From positions 1,656,001-1,720,000 of the forward strand of contig NZ_MVAB01000001.1 in NCBI RefSeq assembly GCF_002026305.1: 64,000 nt of DNA. Direction: 5' to 3'. The DNA comes from Vagococcus martis (GTDB lineage: Bacteria > Bacillota > Bacilli > Lactobacillales > Vagococcaceae). A program made the translations under genes and the position numbers. The first letter of the stretch is position 1; every line of letters begins with the position of its first letter. Below the pieces are notes generated by a model that saw only the letters and a program-made list of their open reading frames with translations, made no database searches and had not been told where the DNA came from. This document shows positions 17,824 to 26,158 of this stretch, one piece after another.

Positions 17824-20424
17824 TTGAAAGATAAAAATAAAAAAGCTGAAGTAAAAGAACAATCAGTAACAGAAACAATTGACCATTTAGTCGCTAATGC
17901 TCAAGAAGCATTAAAAGAAATGAAAACTTTTGATCAAGAAAAAGTGGATCATATCGTTCACCAAATGGCTATGGCTGCCTTGAATGAACATATGCCTTTA
18001 GCCAAATTAGCAGTAGAAGAAACTGGCCGTGGTATTTATGAAGATAAAGCAATCAAAAACATGTTTGCTTCTGAAAGTATTTGGAACAACATTAAAAATG
18101 ATAAAACTGTTGGAGTTATCAATGAAGATGAACAAAAACAAATCATCGAAATTGCTGACCCAGTCGGAGTTGTGTGTGGGGTAACACCAACAACAAACCC
18201 AACATCAACAACCATTTTCAAAGCAATGATTGCGATTAAAACACGTAACCCAATTATTTTTGCTTTCCATCCAAGCGCACAAAAATCATCTGCAGCAGCG
18301 GCAAAAGTTGTAAGAGATGCAGCAGTTAAAGCTGGCGCTCCTGAAAACTGTATTCAATGGATTGATACACCATCTATTGAAGCAACAAATACATTAATGA
18401 ACCATGAAGGTGTAGCAATTGTTCTTGCAACTGGTGGTTCTGGAATGGTTAAAGCAGCTTACTCAACTGGTAAACCAGCTCTTGGAGTAGGTCCTGGTAA
18501 CACGCCTGCTTATGTTGAAAAATCAGCTAAGATCAAACGTGCGGTAAACGACTTAATTACATCTAAATCATTCGATAATGGTATGATTTGTGCGTCAGAG
18601 CAAGGTGTCATTGTTGATAAAGAAATCTACGATGCAGTGAAAAAAGAATTTGAAGCTCATCAAGTATACTTTGTAAAACCAAATGAACTAGAAAAATTAG
18701 AAAAAGCCGTGATGAATGAAACAAAAACAGCTGTTAATCCTAAAATTGTTGGACATTCAGCAGTATCTATCGCTAAAGATGCTGGAATTAAAGTACCAGA
18801 AGGAACTAAAATTTTAGTAGCTGAATTAGAAGATGCTGGTCCAGATTATCCATTATCACGTGAAAAATTATCTCCAGTATTAGCAATGTTTAAAGCTAAC
18901 AATACTGAGCATGGTTTAGAATTATGTGAAAAAATGTTAAAACTTAATGGTGAAGGACATACAGCTGTTCTACATTCTGAAGATGAAGACTTACAATTAG
19001 CATTTGGTTTAAGAATGAATGCTTGTCGTATTTTAATTAACTCTCCAGCGGCTCAAGGTGGTATTGGTGATATCTACAACGAAATGATTCCGTCATTAAC
19101 TTTAGGTTGTGGCTCTTATGGTAAAAACTCAGTATCTAAAAACGTTTCAGCAGTTAATTTGATTAACACTAAAACTTTAACGAAACGGAGAAATAACATG
19201 CAATGGTTTAAATTACCTGAAAAAATCTACTTTGAATTAAACTCAATTCAATACTTACAAAAAATGAAAGACGTTGAACGTGTATTCATCGTTTGTGACC
19301 CAGGTATGGTTGAATTTGGTTATGCTCAAAAAGTTATTGACGAATTAATGAAACGTCAAAATAAAGTGAAATTCGAAATGTTCTCAGATGTTGAACCTAA
19401 CCCTTCAACAGATACAGTTTATGCTGGTACAGAACAAATGATGAAATTCCAACCTGATACAGTTATTGCTATTGGTGGTGGATCTGCAATTGATGCGGCT
19501 AAAGGTATGTGGTTATTCTACGAACATCCAGAAACAGAATTCTTTGGCGCTAAACAAAAATTTTTAGATATTCGTAAACGTGCTTACAAAATTCCTGAAG
19601 CAAGAAAAGCAAAAATGGTTGCTATTCCAACAACATCAGGTACTGGTGCGGAAGTAACACCATTTGCGGTTATTACAGATAGTGAAACACATGTTAAATA
19701 CCCATTAGCAGACTATGCATTAACTCCAGACGTGGCAATTATTGACCCACAATTTGTTATGAGTGTTCCTGCTTCAGTTACAGCTGATACTGGTATGGAC
19801 GTATTAACTCATGCAATCGAGTCATATGTATCTGTTATGGCAAGTGATTACACGAGAGGTTTAAGCTTACAAGCTATTAAATTAGTCTTTGAAAACTTAG
19901 AAGACTCAGTTAAAAATCCTAACTTAGAAAATCGTGAAAAAATGCATAATGCTTCTACAATGGCTGGTATGGCATTTGCCAATGCATTCTTAGGTATTTG
20001 TCACTCAATCGCTCATAAAATTGGTGGAGAATACGGTATTCCTCATGGACGTACTAATGCGATTCTTTTACCACACATTATTCGCTACAATGCAAAAGAT
20101 CCTTCAAAACATGCATTGTTCCCTAAATATGATTACTTTAGAGCTGACACAGATTACGCAGACATCGCCCGTTTCTTAGGACTTAAAGGCAACACAACAG
20201 AAGAATTAGTAGATGCTTTAGCTAAAGCTGTTGATGACTTAGGAAAACGTGTTGGAATCGACATGAACTTATCAGCACAAGGATTAAGCAAAAAAACATT
20301 GGATGAAACAGTTGATCGCATGGCTGAACTTGCTTACGAAGATCAATGTACAACTGCTAACCCTAAAGAACCATTAATTAGTGAATTAAAACAAATCATT
20401 ATTGATTCTTATGAAGGTAACTAA
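17824..20424 (+). CDS. adhE: bifunctional acetaldehyde-CoA/alcohol dehydrogenase AdhE
   Basis: 866 residues from the TTG at 17824. I prefer this start because AGGAGGG (17810-17816) lies 7 bases upstream and the length then matches the family; an in-frame ATG at 17767 lies inside the promoter. The N-terminal half is a CoA-acylating aldehyde dehydrogenase (VCGVTPTTNPTST; catalytic Cys about residue 256 in GMICASEQGV; GVGPGNTPAY). The C-terminal half is an iron-dependent alcohol dehydrogenase (GGGSAIDAAKG; metal ligands in HAIESY near 663 and in HSIAHKIGG...HGRTNA). It converts acetyl-CoA to ethanol and regenerates NAD+ under fermentation. Control by Rex is likely from the operator-like sites upstream. 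Confidence 0.96.
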   Translation: MKDKNKKAEVKEQSVTETIDHLVANAQEALKEMKTFDQEKVDHIVHQMAMAALNEHMPLAKLAVEETGRGIYEDKAIKNMFASESIWNNIKNDKTVGVINEDEQKQIIEIADPVGVVCGVTPTTNPTSTTIFKAMIAIKTRNPIIFAFHPSAQKSSAAAAKVVRDAAVKAGAPENCIQWIDTPSIEATNTLMNHEGVAIVLATGGSGMVKAAYSTGKPALGVGPGNTPAYVEKSAKIKRAVNDLITSKSFDNGMICASEQGVIVDKEIYDAVKKEFEAHQVYFVKPNELEKLEKAVMNETKTAVNPKIVGHSAVSIAKDAGIKVPEGTKILVAELEDAGPDYPLSREKLSPVLAMFKANNTEHGLELCEKMLKLNGEGHTAVLHSEDEDLQLAFGLRMNACRILINSPAAQGGIGDIYNEMIPSLTLGCGSYGKNSVSKNVSAVNLINTKTLTKRRNNMQWFKLPEKIYFELNSIQYLQKMKDVERVFIVCDPGMVEFGYAQKVIDELMKRQNKVKFEMFSDVEPNPSTDTVYAGTEQMMKFQPDTVIAIGGGSAIDAAKGMWLFYEHPETEFFGAKQKFLDIRKRAYKIPEARKAKMVAIPTTSGTGAEVTPFAVITDSETHVKYPLADYALTPDVAIIDPQFVMSVPASVTADTGMDVLTHAIESYVSVMASDYTRGLSLQAIKLVFENLEDSVKNPNLENREKMHNASTMAGMAFANAFLGICHSIAHKIGGEYGIPHGRTNAILLPHIIRYNAKDPSKHALFPKYDYFRADTDYADIARFLGLKGNTTEELVDALAKAVDDLGKRVGIDMNLSAQGLSKKTLDETVDRMAELAYEDQCTTANPKEPLISELKQIIIDSYEGN

Positions 20425-20481
20425 TGATAAATTAAAAAAGGTCGTCCTAATATGGGACGGCCTTTTTTAATTTATCATTAG
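20421..20481. terminator. very long bidirectional hairpin at the end of adhE
   Basis: A 28-bp inverted repeat (20421-20448 with 20454-20481) with only two G.U positions and a 5-base loop. It includes the adhE stop codon and the last codons and stop of the convergent membrane-protein gene. The A6/T6 blocks let it terminate transcription from both sides. The arms are far longer than in the other terminators of this window. Confidence 0.85.
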
Positions 20482-21091
20482 TTATGACATTTGGTTTATA
20501 GAGTAAATCTCGCTTGGATTCTGGCACGATAATAGATGAAATATCAGGACCAATTTTTTCTTTAAAGTCGATATCCTTAAATCTCTTATCAGATAATTTA
20601 GCATATTCTTTTGTGATAGATACATGGTCAATAGGCTGAAATACTAGTCGGTCGCTGGATAAATCTAATTGAAAGATGTTTTTATCATCGGTAAAAAAAT
20701 AAAAGACGTCATTTTTTCCAAGATAAGTAAGAGAATCAGTTTCTGTGGTCGTTTCTTTTTCATAAAATGGTAGATTAAGAGTTTTGTTTATATCATATAA
20801 GGTGGCATTATTTGATGAGCTGTTTAACCGCCTCTCGTAATGAAGAATTGCTATTTTTATTTTTCGATTAGCATTAGTTTCATATTTCGTCAAACTTCGA
20901 TAATCTTTCGTGAAGATAGAAATACCAACAGTTAATATGATAGTTATACTTACTATGAGTGCGATGATTTTAAATATTTTTTTATTCGGTATGTTTGTGG
21001 AAAATGTGCCGAATAATATGAAGAGTGTGATGGCGACTAATAGGAATAATACAGGTAAAAAAAGTTGATTAAATGTTCGGATAGATACCAA
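20447..21091 (-). CDS. hypothetical membrane protein
   Basis: 214 residues of unknown family. Two membrane helices lie at the N-terminus (LFLPVLFLLVAITLFILFGTF and IFKIIALIVSITIILTVGISIF), followed by an extracytoplasmic domain of about 155 residues with no recognised motif. The frame begins at a TTG (21091), with an in-frame stop 9 bases further upstream and no good ribosome site; an ATG with GGAAGGGG before it lies just upstream in another frame, so the true start or a small frameshift is uncertain. The last 10 codons fall in the long terminator hairpin. It is convergent with adhE and divergent from mreC. Confidence 0.55.
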   Translation of the reverse strand: MVSIRTFNQLFLPVLFLLVAITLFILFGTFSTNIPNKKIFKIIALIVSITIILTVGISIFTKDYRSLTKYETNANRKIKIAILHYERRLNSSSNNATLYDINKTLNLPFYEKETTTETDSLTYLGKNDVFYFFTDDKNIFQLDLSSDRLVFQPIDHVSITKEYAKLSDKRFKDIDFKEKIGPDISSIIVPESKRDLLYKPNVITNDKLKKAVPY

Positions 21092-21277
21092 TAATTGCTA
21101 GACATTGTTATGATAACCCCTTCCTAATGTCATTATAGTCTAAAGTAGGTCATAATGCTTACATTACTTTATTAAAATTTTAAAAACAAAAGGGTAGTTG
21201 TATGGTTAATACTAAAGAAAAATGGTAGAATCAAGGATGTATGTTTTTTAGATAATAAGGAGCTATGAGGTGGAATA

Positions 21278-22147
21278 GTGAAAAAAAATAATTCAAGTCG
21301 AAATATTATTATAGCTGTGACGATAGTGATAGTGATTATATTATTAGTAACATTTAGTGCGATGCAACGAGATAATAATAAAAAAAGTTTACCCGGACAG
21401 TCGCAAACTAATAATGTGATTGCAAAAGTAGATAATGTTGTTAAGGCACCATTTAGATTATTAGAAAGTGGTGTAAAAAGTATTAATAATTTATTTAATA
21501 CTTATACAGAAAATCAAGAATTGAAAAAACAAATTGATAAAAGTGTTTCACTAGAAGCAGAGTTGGCAAGTCAAAAAGCTGAAACAAGAAAATTAAAAGA
21601 ACAGTTGAAACTCAATGATACCTTAACTGATTATGACGTGATTAATGCAAGTGTGATCAATCGTTCGCCAGATAGTTGGCAAGATGTCCTTATTATCAAT
21701 AAAGGAACTAAGGATGGTATTGAAGCTAACATGGCAGTTATGGGAGATAAAGGGTTAATTGGTCGTGTCATTATTGCTGAATCAGGAAGTTCGAAAGTAG
21801 AATTACTGACAACCCAAAATCAAAATACTAATCATTTTCCTGTGATGATTCAAACTAAAGATGAAAAAACAGCGTATGGTTTAATGGAAGGTTACAATAG
21901 TAAAACTCACACATTGATTGTTTCTCAATTAACAAGTGTTGATAATATCAAAAAAGGTGATTTAGTGTCGACTTCTGGTTTAGGAAACAATTCTCCTGAA
22001 GGATTGGTTGTTGGTGAAGTAAAAGAAGTGAAGAAAAATAAAACAGGCCTAAATGCAGAAGTATTAGTAACTCCAGTTGCTGATATGTATGATGTGTCTA
22101 GTGTGACAGTTATTAAGAGATTAGCAGGGAAGCAAGAGGTGGAATAA
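21278..22147 (+). CDS. mreC: rod shape-determining protein MreC
   Basis: 289 residues. It has one N-terminal membrane anchor (NIIIAVTIVIVIILLVTFSAM), a coiled coil (about residues 75-110, TENQELKKQIDKSVSLEAELASQ), then the beta-barrel MreC domain (VINRSPDSWQDVLIINKGTKDGIEANMAVM, GLIGRVI, KGDLVSTSGLG). MreC links the cell-wall elongation machinery outside the membrane. Translation starts at GTG (21278) after a GGAGCTATGAGGTGG site. The stop overlaps the mreD start (TAATG), so the genes are coupled. mreB is not adjacent. Confidence 0.94.
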   Translation: MKKNNSSRNIIIAVTIVIVIILLVTFSAMQRDNNKKSLPGQSQTNNVIAKVDNVVKAPFRLLESGVKSINNLFNTYTENQELKKQIDKSVSLEAELASQKAETRKLKEQLKLNDTLTDYDVINASVINRSPDSWQDVLIINKGTKDGIEANMAVMGDKGLIGRVIIAESGSSKVELLTTQNQNTNHFPVMIQTKDEKTAYGLMEGYNSKTHTLIVSQLTSVDNIKKGDLVSTSGLGNNSPEGLVVGEVKEVKKNKTGLNAEVLVTPVADMYDVSSVTVIKRLAGKQEVE

Positions 22148-22662
22148 TGGAACAAAAATCATATTATCCATACTATTTACCTATATTATTGTTTATTGCT
22201 ATGTTAGTAGATGGTCACGTTAGTAGTGCGATGATGGGGATGCTGTCTATTCCCATGACGTTTACAAGCCATTTGGTGCTTCTTATATTAATGTTTTCAA
22301 CCTTTAAAGTGAGTCAAACTTATCTAATGATTTGTGCAACGATTATTGGATTACTGTACGATTCCTATTTTTATAATGTATTAGGAATTAACTTAATATT
22401 ATTCCCCGTAATTGTGTTTTTTATGTATCGGCTGTTTGAATATGTTGAACCAAATACGTTGACGTTGATTTTAAGTTTTATTGTATTTGTGACTCTTATT
22501 TCAATAGGAAGAGCAGTGTTACTTAGTATATTTAAGCTAACAACAGCTAATTTTTTAGACTTTTTCACACGGAATCTGGCACCGTATTTATTAATCAATG
22601 TTCTATATATATGTCTATTAGTTATTCCGTTATCAAAGATATATGGGATTAATAAAACGTAA
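22147..22662 (+). CDS. mreD: rod shape-determining protein MreD
   Basis: 171 residues, almost entirely hydrophobic, with five to six membrane helices and few charges. Its size, overlap with mreC and topology identify MreD, a membrane partner of MreC in peripheral peptidoglycan synthesis. Motifs are weak in this family, so the call rests mainly on context. The SagA-like hydrolase gene follows after 160 bases, the order usual in enterococci. Confidence 0.88.
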   Translation: MEQKSYYPYYLPILLFIAMLVDGHVSSAMMGMLSIPMTFTSHLVLLILMFSTFKVSQTYLMICATIIGLLYDSYFYNVLGINLILFPVIVFFMYRLFEYVEPNTLTLILSFIVFVTLISIGRAVLLSIFKLTTANFLDFFTRNLAPYLLINVLYICLLVIPLSKIYGINKT

Positions 22663-22822
22663 TGATTGATTGAAATATTTTTGTAACATTCCTATCATAC
22701 AAGTGACATGTATCTATGTTAGAATTTATTTATTATTAAAGTTAACGTAAAATTAAAAATTTAAATAAAAAATTAAGCAAAGAAAATAAATGTAGACGTA
22801 GAAAAATGGAGGATGGCCAATT

Positions 22823-24126
22823 TTGAAGAAGAAAGTATTATCAACGGTTTTATTAAGTAGTATGTTATTAAGTACTGTGGGTGCTCCAGCAGTTGCGACA
22901 GCAGCTAGCAAAGATTCGAAAGTAGAAGAACAAGATAAAAAAATAAATGAATTAGCTACTAAAGAACAAGAAGCATCAAACCAATTAGCAAGTATTAAAG
23001 AAAATATTTCGTCAATAAAAAACGAGGCATCTGCTTTACAAACAAAACAGGTAGAGTTAACAAAAGAAATTTCAAATTTAAATGGTGAAGTAAAAGATTT
23101 AGAAGCACGCATTGCAAAACGAGATGCTTCAATTAAGGAACAAGCAAGATCAGTACAAGTTGATTCAAATAGTTCGAATGTTGTAGATTTAGTATTGAAT
23201 GCTGATTCTGTGTCAGATGCTTTAACCAAAGTGATGGCAGCCAGTAGATTAGTTGGTGCTAACAATGATATGATGAAACAACAGCAAGACGATAAAAAGG
23301 CAGTCGAGGCAAAAAAATATCTGTTGAGGAAAAAGCAAAAGAAGTGCAAGAAACAGCCGTTACTTTAGAGGCTAAAAAAGGTGAGTTAGAAGATCAAGAA
23401 TTAGCTCAACAAGCTACTATAAGTCAGATTTCTGCTGAAAAAGCGACAGAAGAGAGTAAAAAAGAACAATACTTAGCTGAACAGAAAGCAGCTGAACAAA
23501 AACGTGAAGAACAACAAAAAGCTATAGAAGCAGCAAAAGCTGAGCAAAAAGCACAAGAAAATCAAAAGAAACAAGAACAAGCTGCTGGTAAAATAGATAA
23601 GCAAGAAACTATTGTGACACCAAATGATATTAACCAAAATGAAACAAAACCTATAGTGGAAGTAGAAGAAACTACACCAAGTGAACCAGAGCAAAGTACA
23701 CCAACACCTGCTCCAAGTACTCCAGTAGCAACAACTCCTACTCCAGCACCAACACCGGCAGCTCCATCAGCGAATGGAAATGCAGTGATTTCTGAAGCGT
23801 ACAAACATATTGGTAAACCATATGTTTGGGGAGCGAAAGGACCAGAGTCATTTGACTGTTCAGGATTTACTTCTTATGTATTCCGTCAGGCAGCAGGAAA
23901 AGAAATTGGTGGATGGACTGTTCCTCAAGAAAGTGCTGGAACACAGATTTCATTAAGTGAGCTACAACCAGGAGATTTGGTATTCTGGGGTTCTAGAGGT
24001 GCAACGTATCACGTAGGTATCTATGTTGGTGGTGGACAATATATTCATGCACCACAACCTGGAGAAACTGTAAAAGTAACAAGTATGTCTTATTACTCAC
24101 CAGATTTCGGTGTAAGAGTTAACTAA
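22823..24126 (+). pseudogene. SagA/PcsB-like NlpC/P60 peptidoglycan hydrolase, -1 frameshift at an A7 tract
   Basis: The first frame (TTG at 22823, TGGAGGA at 22807-22813, 9-base spacer) encodes a signal peptide ending near TAASKD and a coiled-coil domain of the PcsB/SagA type. At 23311-23317 an A7 tract shifts the frame; one more A would continue as ISVEEKAKEVQETAVTLEAKKG into the second frame, which runs to 24126. That part finishes the coiled coil, has a Pro/Thr linker, and ends in an NlpC/P60 domain with catalytic Cys in SFDCSGF and His in ATYHVGIY. The joined protein would have about 434 residues. SagA-type hydrolases split septal peptidoglycan and are important for growth, so a true null is unlikely; a base-calling error or slippage is more plausible. 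Confidence 0.85.
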
Positions 24127-24142
24127 TTAAAATAAAAAATTA

Positions 24143-24180
24143 AAATGACTTATGGCAAATTTAGCTATGAGTCATTTTTT
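24143..24180 (+). terminator. terminator after the SagA-like gene
   Basis: Stem AAATGACTTATGGC / GCTATGAGTCATTT (two G.U pairs, loop of 7) followed by a T7 run, 17 bases after the stop codon. Confidence 0.85.
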
Positions 24181-24182
24181 TA

Positions 24183-24228
24183 TTGACAAAAAGTATATCA
24201 ATCTATAATATATCAGTTAACGATATAT
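24183..24228 (+). promoter_or_regulatory. promoter with PadR-type operator
   Basis: TTGACA (24183-24188), 17 bases, TAATAT (24206-24211) form a strong promoter. The inverted repeat ATATATC-N7-GATATAT (24208-24228) overlaps the -10 and start region, a good place for autorepression by the PadR protein encoded next. The assignment of the operator is inference. Confidence 0.65.
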
Positions 24229-24263
24229 AATATAAAAAAAGATTAAAGGAGAGTGAAAATAAA

Positions 24264-24584
24264 ATGGAACCAATGACGGACTCGACATATTTAATCTTAC
24301 TAAGTTTACTAGAACCTAGACATGGCTATGCTATTATGAAAGGAATCAGCGATATGACACATGATAGTGTATCCATTGGACCAGCAAGTATGTATACAAT
24401 ACTTAAAAAATTAGAAAAGAAAGGTGACATTAGGTTAAAAGAAGATAAAGATAGAAAGAAAATTTATGTGATTACTGACCAAGGTAAGGCTGACTTGGTT
24501 AAAGAAGTTGAGAGAAGGAGAATGTTTTATGAGGCAGGACGCTCTTTATTAAATGGAGATAGGGTGGATGTGTATGGTATTTAA
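24264..24584 (+). CDS. PadR-family transcriptional regulator
   Basis: 106 residues of the short PadR type. The winged helix is visible in STYLILLSLLEPRHGYAIMKGI, then SIGPASMYTILKKLEKKGDIRL and DRKKIYVITDQGK; a short C-terminal dimerisation helix follows. Such regulators often repress their own operon and respond to drugs or envelope stress. It overlaps the DUF2812 gene by about 11 bases, and the two lead an operon with an ABC-2 exporter. The strong promoter and palindrome just upstream support autoregulation. Confidence 0.9.
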   Translation: MEPMTDSTYLILLSLLEPRHGYAIMKGISDMTHDSVSIGPASMYTILKKLEKKGDIRLKEDKDRKKIYVITDQGKADLVKEVERRRMFYEAGRSLLNGDRVDVYGI

Positions 24585-25242
24585 AAACACGAAAATTAAA
24601 CTATCTAAAGGATTGGCATTTTATTCTGAAAAAGAAAGTATTCAATTTGCTAAAGAAGCTAGAGAAGGGTGGCAGCTCAAAAAAATTAGTCCCTTTGGTT
24701 TTTATGTCTTTAAAAAAGCTAAACCTGAAGATTCTACATGGGTGGTTGATTTTTATAGTGGAAAGAAAACAGATGTGATTGATTATGTTGAATTTTATCA
24801 AGACTCAGGATGGTCACTAGTTGAAAATTATCGAAATAGATATTTTGTTTTTAAGTCGACAGGTAATCATATTTTTAATTACACTGATAGGCAAACGTAT
24901 AAAGAACGATTAAAAAATGAGACGGTATGGATGTTATTACAATCGTTATGGCTGTTTTTTCCAAGTTTAATTATCTATTTATTTTTATTTTATTTTAATA
25001 ATTTTAGTATGAGTCTATGGTTAAAAGCTATGATAAGTGGTGTTTTATTTGTCGGAATGATTTTTCCAATTATGATGGCAGTGTTATTGTTGTATTTTAA
25101 GGTGATGTATCGAAAACGACCAGAGCTTTATAACAATCCTAAAGCAATAGACAAGAGCCAAAAATTTGGACGAGATATGGTGATTTCAATGGTTATAGGA
25201 GCAATTTTTGGTTTTATAAGTAGTATGTTATTTTTTAACTAA
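24574..25242 (+). CDS. DUF2812 domain membrane protein
   Basis: About 222 residues. The N-terminal 110 residues form a soluble DUF2812 domain (LAFYSEKESIQFAKEAREGWQLKKISPFGFYVFKK...DYVEFYQDSGWSLVENY) normally found with PadR regulators. Three membrane helices follow (MLLQSLWLFFPSLIIYLFLFYF, MISGVLFVGMIFPIMMAVLLLYF, MVISMVIGAIFGFISSML). ATG codons at 24568 and 24574 are both possible; AGGGTGG supports 24574. DUF2812 proteins are thought to sense a signal and modulate the paired PadR protein, but this is not established. Confidence 0.8.
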   Translation: MVFKNTKIKLSKGLAFYSEKESIQFAKEAREGWQLKKISPFGFYVFKKAKPEDSTWVVDFYSGKKTDVIDYVEFYQDSGWSLVENYRNRYFVFKSTGNHIFNYTDRQTYKERLKNETVWMLLQSLWLFFPSLIIYLFLFYFNNFSMSLWLKAMISGVLFVGMIFPIMMAVLLLYFKVMYRKRPELYNNPKAIDKSQKFGRDMVISMVIGAIFGFISSMLFFN

Positions 25243-25255
25243 TAGGAGGGAAAAG

Positions 25256-26158
25256 ATGTTAGAAGTAGATGGGTTAACAAAGTATTTTGGTGATATGGCA
25301 GCAGTTGATGATGTGTCATTTAGAATACCAGATGGTAAAATATTAGGATTAATCGGGCAAAATGGGGCAGGTAAATCTACCACATTTCGTTTGATATTAC
25401 ATTTTTTAGATGCAGATGATGGCGATGTATTGTGGAATGGAAAGCCGTTGACTGAAAAGGATTATAATGTGATAGGTTACTTACCAGAAGAAAGAGGATT
25501 ATATCCTAAAGTTACTATTGAAGATCAATTAATTTATTTTGGTCGTTTGCGTGGTAAAAAGAAAAAAGAAATTGTGCCTTTGATTGACAAATGGATGGAT
25601 AAATTTCAAGTTAAAGGGAAAAAAACAGATAAAGTAAAATCATTGTCTAAAGGAAATCAACAGAAAGTTCAGCTTATCGCAACCTTAATCCATGAGCCAA
25701 AGTTAATTATTCTTGATGAGCCGTTTAGCGGTTTAGATCCAGTAAATGCTGAATTACTAAAAGAAGGAATTATTGAATTAAAAGAGAAAGGGTCATGTGT
25801 CATTTTTTCCAGTCATAACATGGAAAATGTTGAAAAAATATGTGATCATCTAGTGATGTTACGAAATGGTGAGATGGTGCTTGACGGTACAGTTCAATCG
25901 ATTCGCGAATCATTTGGACGCACTCGTTTAAAATTAGAAAGTGTGTTAACAAAAGAAGAAGTAGAGAGTATTCCAGGTGTACTTAATGTAGAAAATTCAC
26001 GAGAAGGATACTATAATATTCGATTAGAATCGTCAGAAGTTGGTCGTTTGGTTTTTGATGAAGCGATGAAAGTTAGCGATTATATACCTGTATTTAATCA
26101 ACAACCACCTACTTTAGAGGAGATATTTAAAATGAAAGTTGGTGAAGAAGATGAATAA
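25256..26158 (+). CDS. ABC transporter ATP-binding protein (NatA-like)
   Basis: 300 residues. Walker A is GQNGAGKST near residue 40, the signature is LSKGNQQKVQ, Walker B is LIILDEPFSGLDP, and the switch His is in FSSHNMENVEK. A C-terminal extension of about 80 residues (DYIPVFNQQPPTLEEIFKMKVG) is typical of exporters paired with ABC-2 permeases such as NatAB. It overlaps the permease start by 8 bases. The substrate is unknown; the PadR/DUF2812 context suggests a stress or drug response. Confidence 0.92.
   Translation: MLEVDGLTKYFGDMAAVDDVSFRIPDGKILGLIGQNGAGKSTTFRLILHFLDADDGDVLWNGKPLTEKDYNVIGYLPEERGLYPKVTIEDQLIYFGRLRGKKKKEIVPLIDKWMDKFQVKGKKTDKVKSLSKGNQQKVQLIATLIHEPKLIILDEPFSGLDPVNAELLKEGIIELKEKGSCVIFSSHNMENVEKICDHLVMLRNGEMVLDGTVQSIRESFGRTRLKLESVLTKEEVESIPGVLNVENSREGYYNIRLESSEVGRLVFDEAMKVSDYIPVFNQQPPTLEEIFKMKVGEEDE

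Noticed and set aside
22681-22725. WalR/VicR box before the SagA-like gene (TGTAAC-N5-TATCAT)
   Set aside because: Only the first half matches the TGTWAH-N5-TGTWAH pattern; a clear promoter was also not found.
23473-23804. Antisense open frames opposite the SagA-like gene
   Set aside because: They are low-complexity shadows of the Glu/Lys/Ala and Pro/Thr-rich coding sequence without ribosome sites.
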